NCBI GenBank assembly: GCA_037176705.1
Contig: CM073885.1
Coordinates: 163,422,290 to 163,486,289, forward strand
Origin: Molossus alvarezi
Taxonomy: Eukaryota > Chordata > Mammalia > Chiroptera > Molossidae
Direction of reading: 5' to 3'
DNA: 64,000 nt
Position 1 is the first letter of the stretch. The number at the start of each line of letters is the position of its first letter. Positions 31,671 through 44,289 of the stretch are shown here, one piece after another. The notes under the pieces were generated by a model. That model saw nothing but the letters and a program-made list of their open reading frames with translations. It searched no databases and had not been told where the DNA came from. Made by a program: the position numbers and the translations under genes.

Positions 31671-33600
31671 TTACTAGAAGTTTTTTGAGATAGACTTATT
31701 TTAATAACAAAAGGGATCAGCCCCAGTGAATATTGATTGCTTTCAACTAAGAGGTTTAAATAAGGTATAATAGTAGAGATTTTTATTGGGGGTATAGTTG
31801 TTACATATTTAATACCTACTAAACTATTATATTAAACTCTAAAGATCATACAGAGGAAACTTAATCATAGACATAATTCATAGCATGTATGTAACCAAAA
31901 CATACCATCTATTTATTTAGTTTCCGCAACTTATAAAATTTAAGAGAACGTGAATGAACTGAATGACTTTAAAAGGGTAGTCATTTTAGCTTAATAGCTG
32001 TAATTGATTTTTATGCAAAATATAAAAACCAAAGATCAATTTCTTATTTTGAACTGTCTTCCTATAACTACAATTAAAAAGTGGGGGTGTCTGTAATTAT
32101 GGGACACAAACAGTATAAAGAAAACAATGCTCTTTTTACCTGATGCTCTTCTTGAACTGATTTACCAAGACGATCTCAGTCATGTTTCTAGGCGTACATC
32201 GGCTAGTGTCAGCTCAAATATGCCTTTTTAAGGTCCACGGTAGGAGAGTTAAAAATATCCTTTCTTGTGTCTTTGATAGTCTTTATATACCGTACTCAAA
32301 ACTACTTCTCTTAGTGATTGTTAATTTTTACACCCTACTAAGCCATTACATTAAACTCTAAAGATCATGATTCATTCACCTTTATTCCTGGTACTTCACT
32401 GAGCTCCTGGAAACTGCAGCAGCTCAATCTACTTTGAGCGAGTTGAGTGAACAAACCACTGAATGAATGAATGGAATCAGTATTATGAAAGCAATAATGA
32501 AAAATCAAGGAATCAAACTGACATTAGAATACAACCACAAGTCAAGTTTAGTTCAACTGTGGAAATAAAAATGCAAAAAAAATATTACGTGATTGTTTTG
32601 TAGGTAGTGAAATACTCTCATGGAAAAACGAGAGTAATTCAGAACATGAAAAGTCTGTAACAGAGAGTAGAGCTAACAATTTTAAATAGAAAGTACAGGA
32701 AAAATTGTCAAAGACTGTGAGATGTGAGAGAAGACGAAGAGTCGGGGTTCAGGGAATTCAATCGATTAATCCATATGATTGAAAGAGAAACCAAGCAGGG
32801 AATCCCACTTAGAAACGGAGCAGCCAGAGCTGATGCTCCATCACAATATATATCCAGTATACATTGTGAGTTGTTCTCTACAACTTTGATTTTGTTGGTA
32901 GGATGCACTGCAACCCTAAGGGCCAGTAATGACTATGGGGAGGTGGCAGGGTTAGCAACAGGACTCCCATTCCCCAGTCTAGTACTCCATTGTTGATTCT
33001 GATCTGTGTGTGTGTTTTAATGAGAGTTCAGTTAGCTAAGGAGCCCTTCTTAGTAGGTATGTTCTTTCTTAGGGTCCACAGGGGTATACTTTGTGTATTT
33101 TATAATAGTCTGATTGAAGTAGGAGTAGCATTCCATAATCAAATATATTAATATTTCTTCAGCAAATCTGTGAACAGGATAAACTAAAACTGTAAGTAGC
33201 CTCGTGTCTGAGCAGGCCAGGTTCACCTTCAAATGTGAGTTCACTCTGAGCTAAAAACTGAAAAGTTTTCTTGTAATTTACATTCAGGCAAAATGTTACC
33301 CAGGCTTTCTCAGGTTTCTGAGTAGTCCACCCACTGACCAATCCATTCTCTCCCCAGGACAGACTGACAGGCTTCTCTGGGGCCTGGTGCCTGACCCACC
33401 TGGGGTCCTATTTCAGAGTGTCATAGAAGCACCTCTTCCCTGCCATTTGACTTCTATGGTGCGTACCTCCCACTGCTCCCCACACAATTGGGTACCAGAG
33501 GGGGAAGGAAGGGCTATTGTTCCTCTTGGCAGGGCAATGCTGTGATCCTCTGGAGTGGATAAGTCTGTAGCTTCCTGGTGAAAGAATAATGTCTGATTCC
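31671..33600. other. Single-copy intergenic DNA with a short imperfect duplication
   Basis: No gene. ATTAAACTCTAAAGATCAT occurs at 31831-31849 and again at 32350-32368, inside 37-38 bp of similarity. The stretches 32720-32990 and 33330-33600 are less AT-rich but hold no recognised exon. Confidence 0.5.
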
Positions 33601-33769
33601 CTTTGCTCTTGGCCTTATTAATACCTAGCTCCCTATGCTAACACTCCTAGGCTACAAACCTGTATGACATGTTACTGTACTGAATACTGTAGGCAATTGT
33701 ACCACGAGGGTATTTGTGTATGAAAACATAGAAGTACAATAAAAATACAGTATGAAAGATCTAAAAAAT

Positions 33770-33960
33770 GCCCAGCCGGTGTGGCTCAGTAGTCGAGCAT
33801 TGGCCCATGCACCAAGAGGTTGCCAGTTTGATTTCTGGTCAGGACACATGCCCAGGTTGTGGGCCCAATCCCCAGTGGAGAGGATGCAGGAGGTGGCCAA
33901 TTGATGTTCTCTCTCATCAATGCTTCTCTCTCTCTCTAAAGAAATCAATAAAGGAAAAAA
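33770..33960 (+). mobile_element. Bat SINE (type B) inside the Tigger-like element
   Basis: GCCCAGCCGGTGTGGCTCAG, GAGCATTGGCCCATGCACC, CAGGACACATGCCCAGG, CT body, AATCAATAAAGG tail. AAAAAATG on both sides is the likely TSD. Confidence 0.94.
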
Positions 33961-34326
33961 AAATGGTACTTTTGTAAATGACATTTACAAAGAATGGAGC
34001 TTGTAGGTCTAGAAGCTCTAGTCAGTGAGTGAGTGGTGAATAAATGTAAAGGCCTAAGATGTTACTGCACATGACTAGAGACTTTATAAACACTGCAAGT
34101 ACACACAGGCTACGTTCACTTTATAAACAATGTTTTTCTTTCTTCAATAATAAACTGACCTTTGCTTACTATAAAGTTTTCACTTTATAAATATTTTAAT
34201 TTTTTTTAACTTTTCAACTATTTTGTAATAACACTTAACTTGAGACACAAACACATTCCACAGCTGTACAAAAATACTTTCTTTCTTTCTAGCCTGATTT
34301 TTTGTTTGCTTTTCTATTTTTAATTT

Positions 34327-34365
<39 letters not shown>

Positions 34366-34368
34366 TTG
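34327..34368. repeat. (TTTA)n tetranucleotide repeat
   Basis: About ten perfect units. Confidence 0.97.
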
Positions 34369-35148
34369 TTTTACTTTATAAACTTTGGGTTGAGAACTAA
34401 GACACAGATGCACACATGAGCTTAGGTCTGCACAGGGTCAGAGTTAGCAACATCACCTCCACAGCTCGTCCCACTGGAGGGGCTCAGGGGTAGAGACACA
34501 TGGAGCTGTCATCTCCTATGATAGTGAGGCCTTCTTCTGGAACACTTCCTGAAGGGCCTGCCTGAGGCTCTTCTTGAGGAGGTGTTACTCTTCTCAGAAA
34601 TAAGTCCACAGTGGTTTGCTCAGTTTCTTTCTTGCTTTCTTTTTTGAATCATAGATTTGCTTACTGTAAGCAGCTTGCACACCGTGAGCATTCCTTTCTG
34701 TTAATGAGAATCATTAACTGTGACGATCCCTGCTTTCATGCATTCTAAGGAGCTTGCTGAGGTCTGGAAAAGCCTCTGCTAAAGCTTTCACTGTGAATTT
34801 TCTTGGGTGTTTTTTGTCTCTTCCCCATCTTCAGTTCCTTTTCTCCTGTCTTTTATTCAGCTTTGAATTCCTGTTCCAGTTTGAACAACTACTCTCTAGT
34901 AAACACCTTAGGAACGGCCTCGAGGGGCTCCTCACAGTCATCCTCACCCATATCCAGGTTAGTTGTTTGTCATCTCAACCACAATTACATTCATGTTTGA
35001 AGCCTTGTCATCCTTGGAAACATCTTTTGAAATTATGGATGAAACTCTTGAGTGTCTTCTTCCAGGTGTCATTCATGTAATTGTATGGAACCACCATTGC
35101 ATATGTGGACTTCAGTGGATTGAAATATTGTTATGTGGTGCATGGCTA

Positions 35149-35533
35149 TATATAGCACCCTTTCTTTCTGAAGAGATAGCAAAATGCCCCCTTTTTTTTA
35201 ATCCTTGAAGATGCACCCTTACTGTACGGCAGTGTGGCTCTTTTCAGAAGTAGAATAGAAGATTTTGTATGGTGACAAGATCAAAAGTCCCTGGTATCTA
35301 GGTAACAGAAAACCCTTTAATATATATTGTTCTTCACCTGCATGAAGAATAGAGATATGTAGCTTTAAACCTTAACCTCTATATCCTCTTAACAATAAAT
35401 AATTCTCTTGTTCTAAACAAATTTTGAATTTAAGAAAAATTCATAGTAAAAATAAAATAGCACATAAAAATGCTTAATATATGCACATAGTCCTTATCTA
35501 AATTTATTCCTAAGAGCAAGTTAGGGTAATATC
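35149..35533. other. Unassigned AT-rich sequence
   Basis: Nothing recognised. Confidence 0.4.
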
Positions 35534-35546
35534 AAAACATCTTACA

Positions 35547-35758
35547 GACAAGATCGGGTGTGTTCAGAGTGGTATGACAGAAGAAAAGATGGTGGTGGGG
35601 AGAATAGATGAACTAAAGAAGTTAGATCCATATATGCATAACCCATAGACATAGACAATAGTGCGGTGCAGGCCTGGGGAGACAGGGTGGGGTAGAGAGG
35701 GTCAATGGGGGGAAAAGGAGGGACATCTGTAATACTTTTAATAATAAAAATAAACTTT
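35547..35758 (+). mobile_element. 5'-truncated L1 (3' UTR only)
   Basis: TATATGCATAACCCATAGAC, GTGCGGTGCAGGCCTGGGG, AAAAGGAGGGACATCTGTAA and A-rich tail. TSD AAAACATCTTACA (35534-35546) / AAAACATCTACA (35759-35770). Shares ACATCTGTAATACTTT with the copy at 63.8 kb. Confidence 0.9.
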
Positions 35759-35770
35759 AAAACATCTACA

Positions 35771-36352
35771 TGCTTGGCTATAGAATCAATCTTGAGTTAT
35801 TTGGTAGAAAAGATCACTTATATAATATTTGCCTTAATCTGTATTCTTTTGAAAGTAGATAGAGCCTGAAACAATACCTTGGGTTCTTTTAGCTTCTCAG
35901 AAAGGTGGTCACAGCAGCCAGAGTGAGACAGGGCAGAGGGAAAGCCACTAGAGTGGACATTATAGAACTAGGTTCAACTGGAAAAAATGATGCTCAAACC
36001 CCCCAGAGTTACATGTAGATTGTGTGAATGTCCTACCAAAGGATGGATGGATCACTCCTCCAGTGATTCATTTATTTCTCTTGTTCAAGTGTACCCCTAG
36101 GGCACTACATCCCTTGAGTTTGTGTTACACCCATACTAAGGTTGATCAAGAGACAGAGAAAAATCCTTCCATGTACATCAAGACTCTTAGTTATTTAAAA
36201 GAATGGGCTCTATAGCCTATCAATAGTTTTAATGAAACATAGAATCACAGATCAAGGCCTTTCCACTTGCAGACATATTGTTTATTTCCTTTCGTCATTC
36301 TAACTCTTACACATTACTTTTCAGGAATGGAATGCTTATCATTCTATAGAAA

Positions 36353-36354
<2 letters not shown>
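35771..36354. other. Single-copy intergenic DNA
   Basis: No gene or repeat assigned. Confidence 0.4.
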
Positions 36355-36413
<59 letters not shown>

Positions 36414-36420
36414 TACACAT
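36355..36420. repeat. Compound (CT)n(CA)n microsatellite
   Basis: About 20 CT units followed by about 10 CA units, then ATACAC variants to about 36450. Confidence 0.97.
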
Positions 36421-36845
36421 TGATACATACACACATATATGCATATACATATTCCTGTGAAATATATTTTTTTACATTTGCATTGAAGTTTACAGGAAGC
36501 TTCTATCATTGCTTCAAAAAGTAACACACATTTTAGTTGATGCTATAAAAGATGGTCCATGCCCCTCTCCAGGGCAGCAATGATCAGGTTATGCTCACAG
36601 AGCCTGATCTAAGGAATCTCTTTTGCCACCTCCCACCCACTTTAGATGTAAAAAGAAAGATACCTCTCCAGCACAGGGCTGGAAACCCAATAAGGGCCAT
36701 AAATGGTTTACTAAATATTAAGTAGAAAATGAATGATGGATTTGCTTGATAATCAATTTGATTGATATCTGGCAAGAGAAAGACAGATCGTTCTACTCTT
36801 TGGGTAATAATGATCTATTAGAGGGAGTTACTGCATGATTTAGTA

Positions 36846-37035
36846 ATGATTCAAAGGCCATAGTGTCAGGATTAGACTTGCCTTTCAGGAAGATCTCTTG
36901 GGTGAGCTTAAGAAGAATGTACCAGGAGCACAGGAAGCTGAAGGCAGGGAAATGGGCGAGGAGACCAGTGCAGAAATACAGTCAGGAAGGCTGAGACCTG
37001 ATGCCTACAGTTGGGATGGAATGGAAAGGAGGGAA
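36846..37035 (+). mobile_element. Copy of the unnamed ancient repeat
   Basis: ATTAGACTTGCCTTTCAGG, GAAGCTGAAGGCAGGGAAAT and GGGCGAGGAGACCAGTGCAG with GATGGAATGGAAAGGAG correspond to the reduced middle part of the repeat at 3870-5510. Confidence 0.35.
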
Positions 37036-37100
37036 AAGCTTTCAGGACTATTAAAGTAGCATAATAGGAAAAGTTGGTGACTGACTGAATGTTGTGAGTA

Positions 37101-37122
37101 AGAGAGAGAGAGAGAGAGAGAG
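37101..37122. repeat. (AG)n microsatellite
   Basis: Eleven AG units. Confidence 0.95.
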
Positions 37123-37732
37123 TATTCTCTGTTGCCTCCTGATTTCTGCTTGGGATAGATGGTCAGTGACACAGCGTGCATTCAAATTCATCTTTCAGGC
37201 TCCGAATGGGTATCTGTTCTATTAAAGCAGGCCTTGGTGTCCAATTTTCAAAACAAACAGAATGCTTGCAATTTCTCCTTTCAAAATCACATTTTGCTTT
37301 TTGCTTTCTGCTTGTTTTTCAACAATAAAAATCAAGGAGACTCAGAGGTAGCCATCTTCTAATTACCCTAATTCACTTGATATTTAGATAGATTAATACA
37401 CTTGAATTTATTTCCTTGTAATGGATTGACTTCTCTAGCCAGGCAATGAAAGCAGCACTGGGACTTTGTGTATTTCTCCCAGTATTATATTATAGTAACT
37501 GACAATAATAACTGCAATAATGATCCAATTTTAAGATGGAGAAGCACCTTTGACTTCTGTTTGATCCCCTTGGTCTATCTAAGTCTGATTCAGCATTGAT
37601 TTCTTTCCCGAGGAAGTTGTTATAATTACGTTATGGCTGATTTATCACAATATGCTTGCTGCCTAGTAATTTCTCATCTTGAAGTTGCTTCTTATTTTTT
37701 TCTTCCAAGAAAAGACAAATTAAAATGTTCTG

Positions 37733-37750
37733 CCCCCCCCCCCCCCCCCC
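37733..37750. repeat. Poly-C run of 18
   Basis: An uninterrupted C18 followed by GCG; long C/G homopolymers are rare in mammals and prone to length error. Confidence 0.9.
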
Positions 37751-38255
37751 GCGAAAGCAAGGCAAATTCTACAAGTGTTCTTCCATATTTCTCTCAGTGG
37801 GTGGTGATAAGTGATCCATGATCTTTGTGAACTATCCTAATTGCACTGTAGATGTTGGTGCGGCAAAAGTCAAACATACATAAAATAAATAAAGCTTTCT
37901 GCAGGAACTCTAATTCACATTACAAACATGATAAGAGAGGAAAAAACATGTGCTCAGGAATCACTAGAATAAGGTTCTAGAATTCTTCTAGAAAATATGT
38001 TTGTGATTTGAAGCAAATCAATATTTTTCAAATGCATTGTCTGTGCTTCTAAACTGTATCTAGTTGAACCCATTCTGTACACACAAATACTCATAGCTAA
38101 TGACTTTGCATGTCTAAAGACTGTGATAATGAATATAATGGAAAGTGATTACTCTAGTATACTGCAGAGTTCAATGTCAGTATATTTGTGTAAACTTATT
38201 CATTATTCAAAAAGGGCACAGATTTTACTTCAGGTGAATTTGGAATGAAAAATAT
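37751..38255. other. Single-copy intergenic DNA
   Basis: No repeat or gene recognised. Confidence 0.4.
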
Positions 38256-38420
38256 CTTTAAAATTATCCAATACCAAACCCCTCACTATACAAATGACTA
38301 ACCTGAGGGTTAGAGAGATTAAGTAATATGACCAAGTTTTATGCATCTTATTAGTTCTCCCTTCCAGGGACCTCAAGTCAAGTCTCTAATTCCAAATCCA
38401 TATACTTATTATTCCTCCTC
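38256..38420 (+). mobile_element. MIR SINE
   Basis: CTAACCTGAGGGTTAGAGAG, ATTAAGTAATATGACCAAG and TCTAATTCCAAATCC follow the MIR core order. Confidence 0.6.
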
Positions 38421-39395
38421 CAAAAAATTAACAGTTGCTTAAACGTGGCTATGAACAAGGAAATTAATCTGGAAAGACCAGATAGTGATATGCAAACAAC
38501 CTCCAGATTGAATAATAAAATCTTTTCCTTTATCCATGCCTATCATCCATTATGTGCTGCTGGAAGTTCCTCTGTATCACTGTCACTCTAGGCCCTAGGA
38601 TGACAAAATCTGGACCTTTGCCAGTCACCATGAAGAACAGTGAAAGAAAGAAACAAAGAACAGCATGAGTCTCAGGCAACCTTCAGTAAGGGACAAGTCA
38701 TGTTCTGCCACATTTCATTGCTCAAACCAGTCACATGACTACATCTAATGCCTAAGAAGATGGGAAAGTTAAATTCTTCCATATGCCCAGAGAATGTGAT
38801 ATATTTAAATAATGAATGTAATGCATATCATAACATATTTAGCAAGTGAAGAACATCAAAAATTCTTTACCTGATGTAGGTGAACAATTTAGAGAATGTT
38901 CTTCGGGGTCAGATTTTGCCCAATCCTCTTATAATTTGTCCCTGAACTCTGACATAACACAAACTTTCAGAAACAACAAGGAGTGAACTTCCCAATATTA
39001 GAGCATGGACAACATCTAAAACAGTGGTCTACTGGTCGGATTCAGGCAGAAGATGGATTATTTGCTCCACATAGTGTGTGTGTATATATATATATGTATA
39101 TATTTTAATACTAAAATAGTTTCTGATATTTTTAAATGGAGAATTTCTGTTAAGAAAATGTTTTTTTATTGCCTTTAAAAATCAAAAGATCTGGTCAAAT
39201 CAATCATTTCTCCATGGTAAAAGTTGGCTATAATGATTAACGTTTTCCTGTGCAGTTGAATCAAGAGTTTTCCAGTTTGTTAAAAACCTCACAACTTCCT
39301 CTTTTCTTACATTTGGATAGTGTCACTTATTTAATGTGAACAACATGTCAGGAACTGCTAACTGTGCATCAAAATGCACTGTCCCCTTCTTTGAG
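38421..39395. other. Unassigned sequence with worn repeats
   Basis: 38700-38800 (CATTTCATTGCTCAAACCAG, TCACATGACTACATCTAATG) resembles an old LTR whose name I cannot give. A TG/TA run lies at 39077-39105. No exon. Confidence 0.35.
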
Positions 39396-39399
39396 CTGA

Positions 39400-39612
39400 A
39401 AGCTAGCTTACATTTATCAGCTTCCTCTGCACTTAGGTGAAGTGATGTGTCACTTCCACACCTGGACTACACTCCATACTTCTTCTTGTCTGAGATAGCA
39501 ATGAAAACCTAGTTTGAACTGTTACAAGAATTTTAAAAAATGCCAGTTATGTTAAGCCTCTGAAATGTTGACATCTATTTGTTGCAACAGCAATTACTCT
39601 ACTCTAGTTAAT
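39400..39612 (+). mobile_element. MLT1-like LTR 3' part
   Basis: AGGTGAAGTGATGTGTCACT, TGAGATAGCAATGAAAACC and TTATGTTAAGCCTCTGAAAT with TTGTTGCAACAGCAATTACT give the closing section of an MLT1-type LTR. Confidence 0.55.
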
Positions 39613-40479
39613 ATCTGGGTTATGCAGGCATCTGAGTGTGTGTTCACAATAAACCACTGAAGTAGATTCTTGGATATAACATTCTTGAATATTTTCAGAG
39701 ACCAAATTATTTCAACTTGCTTTAGCTGGGGCAGAGGGTTAGGAGTAAGAAATGTCATACAGAGACAAAAAAAAAAAAAAAAAGACATGAGAATACATAG
39801 CCCCTTGATTGCAACAGAACCTTCTTATTGTATGAATTTAGATATAAGAAAACATATGGTATAGCACCTGAAACAAGAATATTATATTCTTCCAATTATA
39901 GAAACATGCATTGGACCCTAGTCCAATGCCTTGAACCCATAAGGAGAGTTAAAAATTGTTCCCCTAAATTAATGCTATAAAAAAGCTCCACTGATTTATG
40001 CATTTCATCTACTCTATCATCATAGTTAGAAATGGCATCCCTTCAGTATAACAAAATAGTCTGTTTAGACAGCTGTCCAGTTACTTCAAATTCTAGTCAT
40101 CCATCATCTAAATCTGCACTGAGTGGCATGTGGTATTAGCCCATTGCTTAAAGGCTACCTGGTTTTGTGACTGAAAACTGTAATTGGTAGGTAGAGGGTA
40201 TTACTGCATTGAGCTCTTATTTCTCTGCCTAAAATAAATGAGCTATATATGGGCAGAAGGCTTCAATTTAATCTGTTGCCAACTACCCATAAGATACAAG
40301 TGAGTTGTTTTGTTGTAGGTGAGGCAAGTTCTTCCACAGAGTTGGCATACAAAAATATCTGTGGAGCAAATACTTGAATTCCATCAATCTATTGCCTATC
40401 AATTTTGAAAGAAAATAAAGGGTAATTATTCATGCCAGGTTAAAAAAAAGTATATAAAGTAACTACTAATATAACTAAA
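39613..40479. other. Single-copy intergenic DNA
   Basis: Includes an A17 run at 39767-39783. Nothing else recognised. Confidence 0.4.
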
Positions 40480-43400
40480 GTGCAAAACATCCAAAAACAC
40501 AATCATGGGGACCTTAATACTCTATTGACAGCTCTAGGTAGATCATCCAACCAAAAAATCCACAAAGAAAAAGGCTTAAATGACATGTTAGACCAAATGG
40601 ACATAATTGACATTTACAGAGCCTTTCATCTCAGAACATCAGATTATACCTTCTTCTCCAGTGCACATGGAACATTCTCAAGGATATACCATAAGTTGGG
40701 TCACAAAACTAGCCTCAACAAATTCAATAAGATTGAAATCATACCAAGCATATTCTCTGACCACAATGCTTTGAAATTAGAAATAAATTACAAAAATAAA
40801 GCAAAGAAACTCAAAAATATGTGGAGATTAAACAACATATAATTAAAAAATGACTAGGTCAAAGAAGAAATAAAAGGTGAAATCAAAAGATAGAGAGAGA
40901 CAAATGAAGATGACAATATAACATATCAAAACTTCTAGGATGTAGCAAAAGCAGTAATAAGAGGACGTTTATATCATTTCAGGCCTATCTCAAGAAATAA
41001 GAGAAATCCCCAAGTAAACAATTTAACATTATATCTTGAAGAATGAGAAAAAAAGAACAAGGGCAACCCAAATTCAGCCAAAGAAAGGAAGCAATAAAAA
41101 CTAGAGCAGAATTGAATGAAACAGAACAAAAAGACTATACACAAATTTAATACAACAAAGAGCTTGTTCTTTGAAAAGATTAATAAAATTTACAAACCCC
41201 TGGCTAGACTCAATAAGAAAAAAATAAAAGGTTCACATAAACAAAATTTAAAAAAAAAGAGATGTTACCACAGACATCTCACATATACAAAGCATCATAC
41301 TAGAATACTATAAAAGACTACATGCTACCAAATCAATAACCTAAAAGAAATGGGCAAGCCCTTAGAAATATATAACATTCCTAGACTGAATCATGAAGCA
41401 CTGGAAAATCTAAATAAATCGATCAACAGTGAGGAAATTGAAACAGCCATCAAAACCTTCCAAAAAATAAAAGTCCAGGAACAGATGGCTTCACAAGTGA
41501 ATTCCACCAAACATTCAAAGAAGATTTGATACCTATCCTTCTCAAACTCTTCCACAAAATTGAAGAAGAGGCAATACTTCCTAACACATTTTATGAGGCC
41601 AACATAGCCCTGATACTAAAGCTTGGCAAGAATAACACCCACAAAAAAATAACAACAGATCAATATCTCTGATGAATACAGATTCAAAAATCTTAAACAG
41701 AATACTCGAAAATCAAATACAACAATAACATTTAAAAAAGTAACACATTATCAAGTGGGGTGCATTCCAGGGGCACAAGGATAGTTCAACATGTGGAAAT
41801 TGATCAAGGTAACATACCACATCAACAAAACAAAAGATAAAAATCATATGATCTTATCAATAGATGCACAAAAAGCATTTAATAAGATACAACATCCACT
41901 TATGATTAAAATACTCAATACAATATGTAGAGAAGAAAAATACCTCAACAAAATAAAGGCCATATATGACAAACCCTCAGCCGATATCAGACTCAATGGT
42001 GAAAAACTGAAAGCTTTTTCTTTAAAATCAGGAACAAGACAAAGATGCCCACTCTCCCCACTAACATTCAACACAGTTATGGAAGACGCAGCCAGAAAAC
42101 TCAGGCAAGAGAAAGAAATAAAGGGCATATAAATTGTGAAGGAAGAATTAAAAGTGTACCTTTTTGCAGATGATATATTTCTGTATATAGAAAACTCTAA
42201 ATATTCCACCAAAAATCTATTAGAAACAATAAACAAATACAGTAAAATTGTGGGATACAATGTCAATGTACAAAAGTCCACTGTTTTCCTATATACTAAC
42301 AATAAAATTTTGAAAAAAGAAAAAGAAAAAAAAATAGTTTTGCAATTGCAACCAAAAGAATAAAATAGCTAGGAATAAACTTAATAAAGGATGTGAAGAA
42401 CCTATATACTGAAAACTATAAAGCATTATTAAAAGAAATTGAAAAACACAATAAAATATAAAGATATTCTGTGTTTATGGATTGGATAAATCGACATAGT
42501 TAAAATGGCCATATTTCCCAAAGTAATATATGAATTTCCAAAGCAATCCTGAGTGGGGGAGGGGGGAGCTGGAGGTATCACAATACCTGGTTTCAAATTA
42601 TACTACAGACCTATGATAATCAAGACCACATGGTGTTGGAAGAAACAGACACACAGACCAATGGAACAGAATTGAGAGCCCAGATATAAAACCACATGTA
42701 TGTGGGCAGATCATTTTTGATAAAGGAGCCCAAAACACAATGGAGAAAAAAAGCCTCTTCAATAAATGTGCCGGGAGAATTGGAAAACCACATGTGAAAA
42801 AATAAAACTAGATTACAGTTTGCCCCCTTGTACAAAAAGTAATTCAAAATGGATCAAAGGCCTAAATATAAGATCTGAAATAATAAAGTATGTAGAAGAA
42901 AACATAGGCACTAAACTTAATGGTTCTTGTTTGTAGAGAACATTTTATAAATTTAACCCCAAAGGCAAGGGACGTAAGGCAAAAGTAAGTGAATGGGACT
43001 CCATCAAACCACAAAGCTTCCACACAGCAAAGGAAACTGCCAACAAACCAAAAAGACAACCAGCTGAATGGGAGAAGACATTTGCAAACAACAGCTTGGA
43101 TAAGGGGTTAATATCCAAAATATATGAAGAACTCATATAACTTCACACCAAACTAACAAATATTCCAATGACAAAATTGGCAGAATACTTGAACAGACAC
43201 CTCTCCCAAGACCTACAAATGACCAACAGATATTTGAAAAGATGTTCAACTTCACTAGCTATTAGGAAAATGCAAATCAAAACTACAATGAGGTACCACC
43301 TCACACCTGTTAGAATGGCTAGTATCAACAAGACAATAACAAATGTTGGAGAAGTTGTGGAGAAAAAGGAATTCTCATTCACTGCTTATGAGAATGCAGA

Positions 43401-43774
43401 CTGGTATAGCCACTGTGGAAAATAGTCTGCCTGTTCCTCAAAAAATTAAGACTAGAGTTAGCAACAATCCCTCTTCTGGATATGTCCCTAAAACTTGAAA
43501 ACATTTTTTTCACTAAGATATATACAGCCCTATGTCCATTGCATTATTCACTGTGGCCAAGACATTGAGACAGCCACAGTATCCTTTAGTAGAGGATTGG
43601 ATAAAGAAGATGTGGTACATATGTACTATGGAATACTACTCAGTCATAAAAAAAGATGAAATACTGCTATTTGTGACAACATGGATGGACCTTGAGGATG
43701 TTATACTAAGCAAAATAAGCCAGTCAGAAAAAGCTAAGAACCACATGACTTTACTCATATGTGGGATATAAAAC
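40480..43774 (+). pseudogene. L1 ORF2 remnant (partial endonuclease, reverse transcriptase, C-terminus)
   Basis: Pieces in several frames show the order: endonuclease C-terminus (40480-40842: LDQMDIIDIYRAFHLRTSDY, FFSSAHGTFSRIYHKLGHK), reverse-transcriptase palm (41791-42132: [20 protein letters not shown] and [17 protein letters not shown]), the catalytic FADDI box at about 42166 (ORF 42136-42363), and the C-terminal tail (43168-43425, 43532-43771, ending TLLICGI). Frameshifts and stops separate them; the Asp pair of the RT is still present. Non-functional. Confidence 0.9.
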
Positions 43775-43994
43775 TGAAACGCATAGACACAGACAACAGT
43801 ATGGTGATTACCTGAGGGAAGAAGGTGGGGGCAGTAAAGGGCAAAGGGGGACAACTATATGGTGATGGAAGATGATCTGACTTTGGGTGGTGGGCACACA
43901 ATGCAGTACATAGATCATGTATCATAGCAATGTACACCTGAAACATAAATGACCTTATTAACCAATGTCACCCCAATAAATTTAATTAAAAAAA
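40480..43994 (+). mobile_element. 5'-truncated L1 (ORF2 to 3' end), older than the 20 kb copy
   Basis: Starts within the ORF2 endonuclease region and ends at ACCCCAATAAATTTAATTAAAA. Different 3' UTR from the 20-26 kb element (GGTGGGCACACAATGCAGTA, TGTACACCTGAAACATAAAT), so a separate L1 lineage. Flanking A-rich sequence makes the TSD uncertain. Confidence 0.93.
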
Positions 43995-44289
43995 GAAAAA
44001 TGTAAACAACCTGGGCAAGGTAAGAATGTATTGTTTCAGAAGAAAATGCATTTGTCTAAAAACATGACTTCTGAAGAAATGGTCTATAGTAGAGTCATAA
44101 ACTTTCTACAAATAGTCAGTTGGAGAATGCAAACAAGAGAGAGTTTTGGAAGTCTCTTCTTTATACATGGCCAACTCCTGTTAATATTATAGGGTTCTGG
44201 TCATTTTGAGAAGGAATATACTTGTATATATGCATAATTTATGGGTGGAATTTGGCAATATTACTGGTGTGAAACTTGGCAGGGCACTG

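Larger units (their letters stand above)
33615..35148 (-). mobile_element. Tigger-like DNA transposon, about 1.3 kb, split by a SINE
   Basis: Starts in the subterminal AGGCTACAAACCTGTATGAC and CTGTACTGAATACTGTAGGC, crosses a SINE (33770-33960), then GACTTTATAAACACTGC, TAATAACACTTAACTTGAG and CATGGAGCTGTCATCTCCTA and ends TTATGTGGTGCATGGC at about 35145, the mate of the end at 1972. Transposase similarity would be on the minus strand at about 34400-35000; no long frame remains. A (TTTA)n tract has expanded in it. Tigger/pogo assignment is from memory of the consensus. Confidence 0.65.

Noticed and set aside
34754..35080. 108-codon plus-strand frame
   Set aside because: Lies in the Tigger-like element on the strand opposite to its expected transposase; a shadow frame.
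36355..36420. CRISPR-like or other ordered array
   Set aside because: Simple CT/CA dinucleotide repeat with no spacers, in a mammalian genome.
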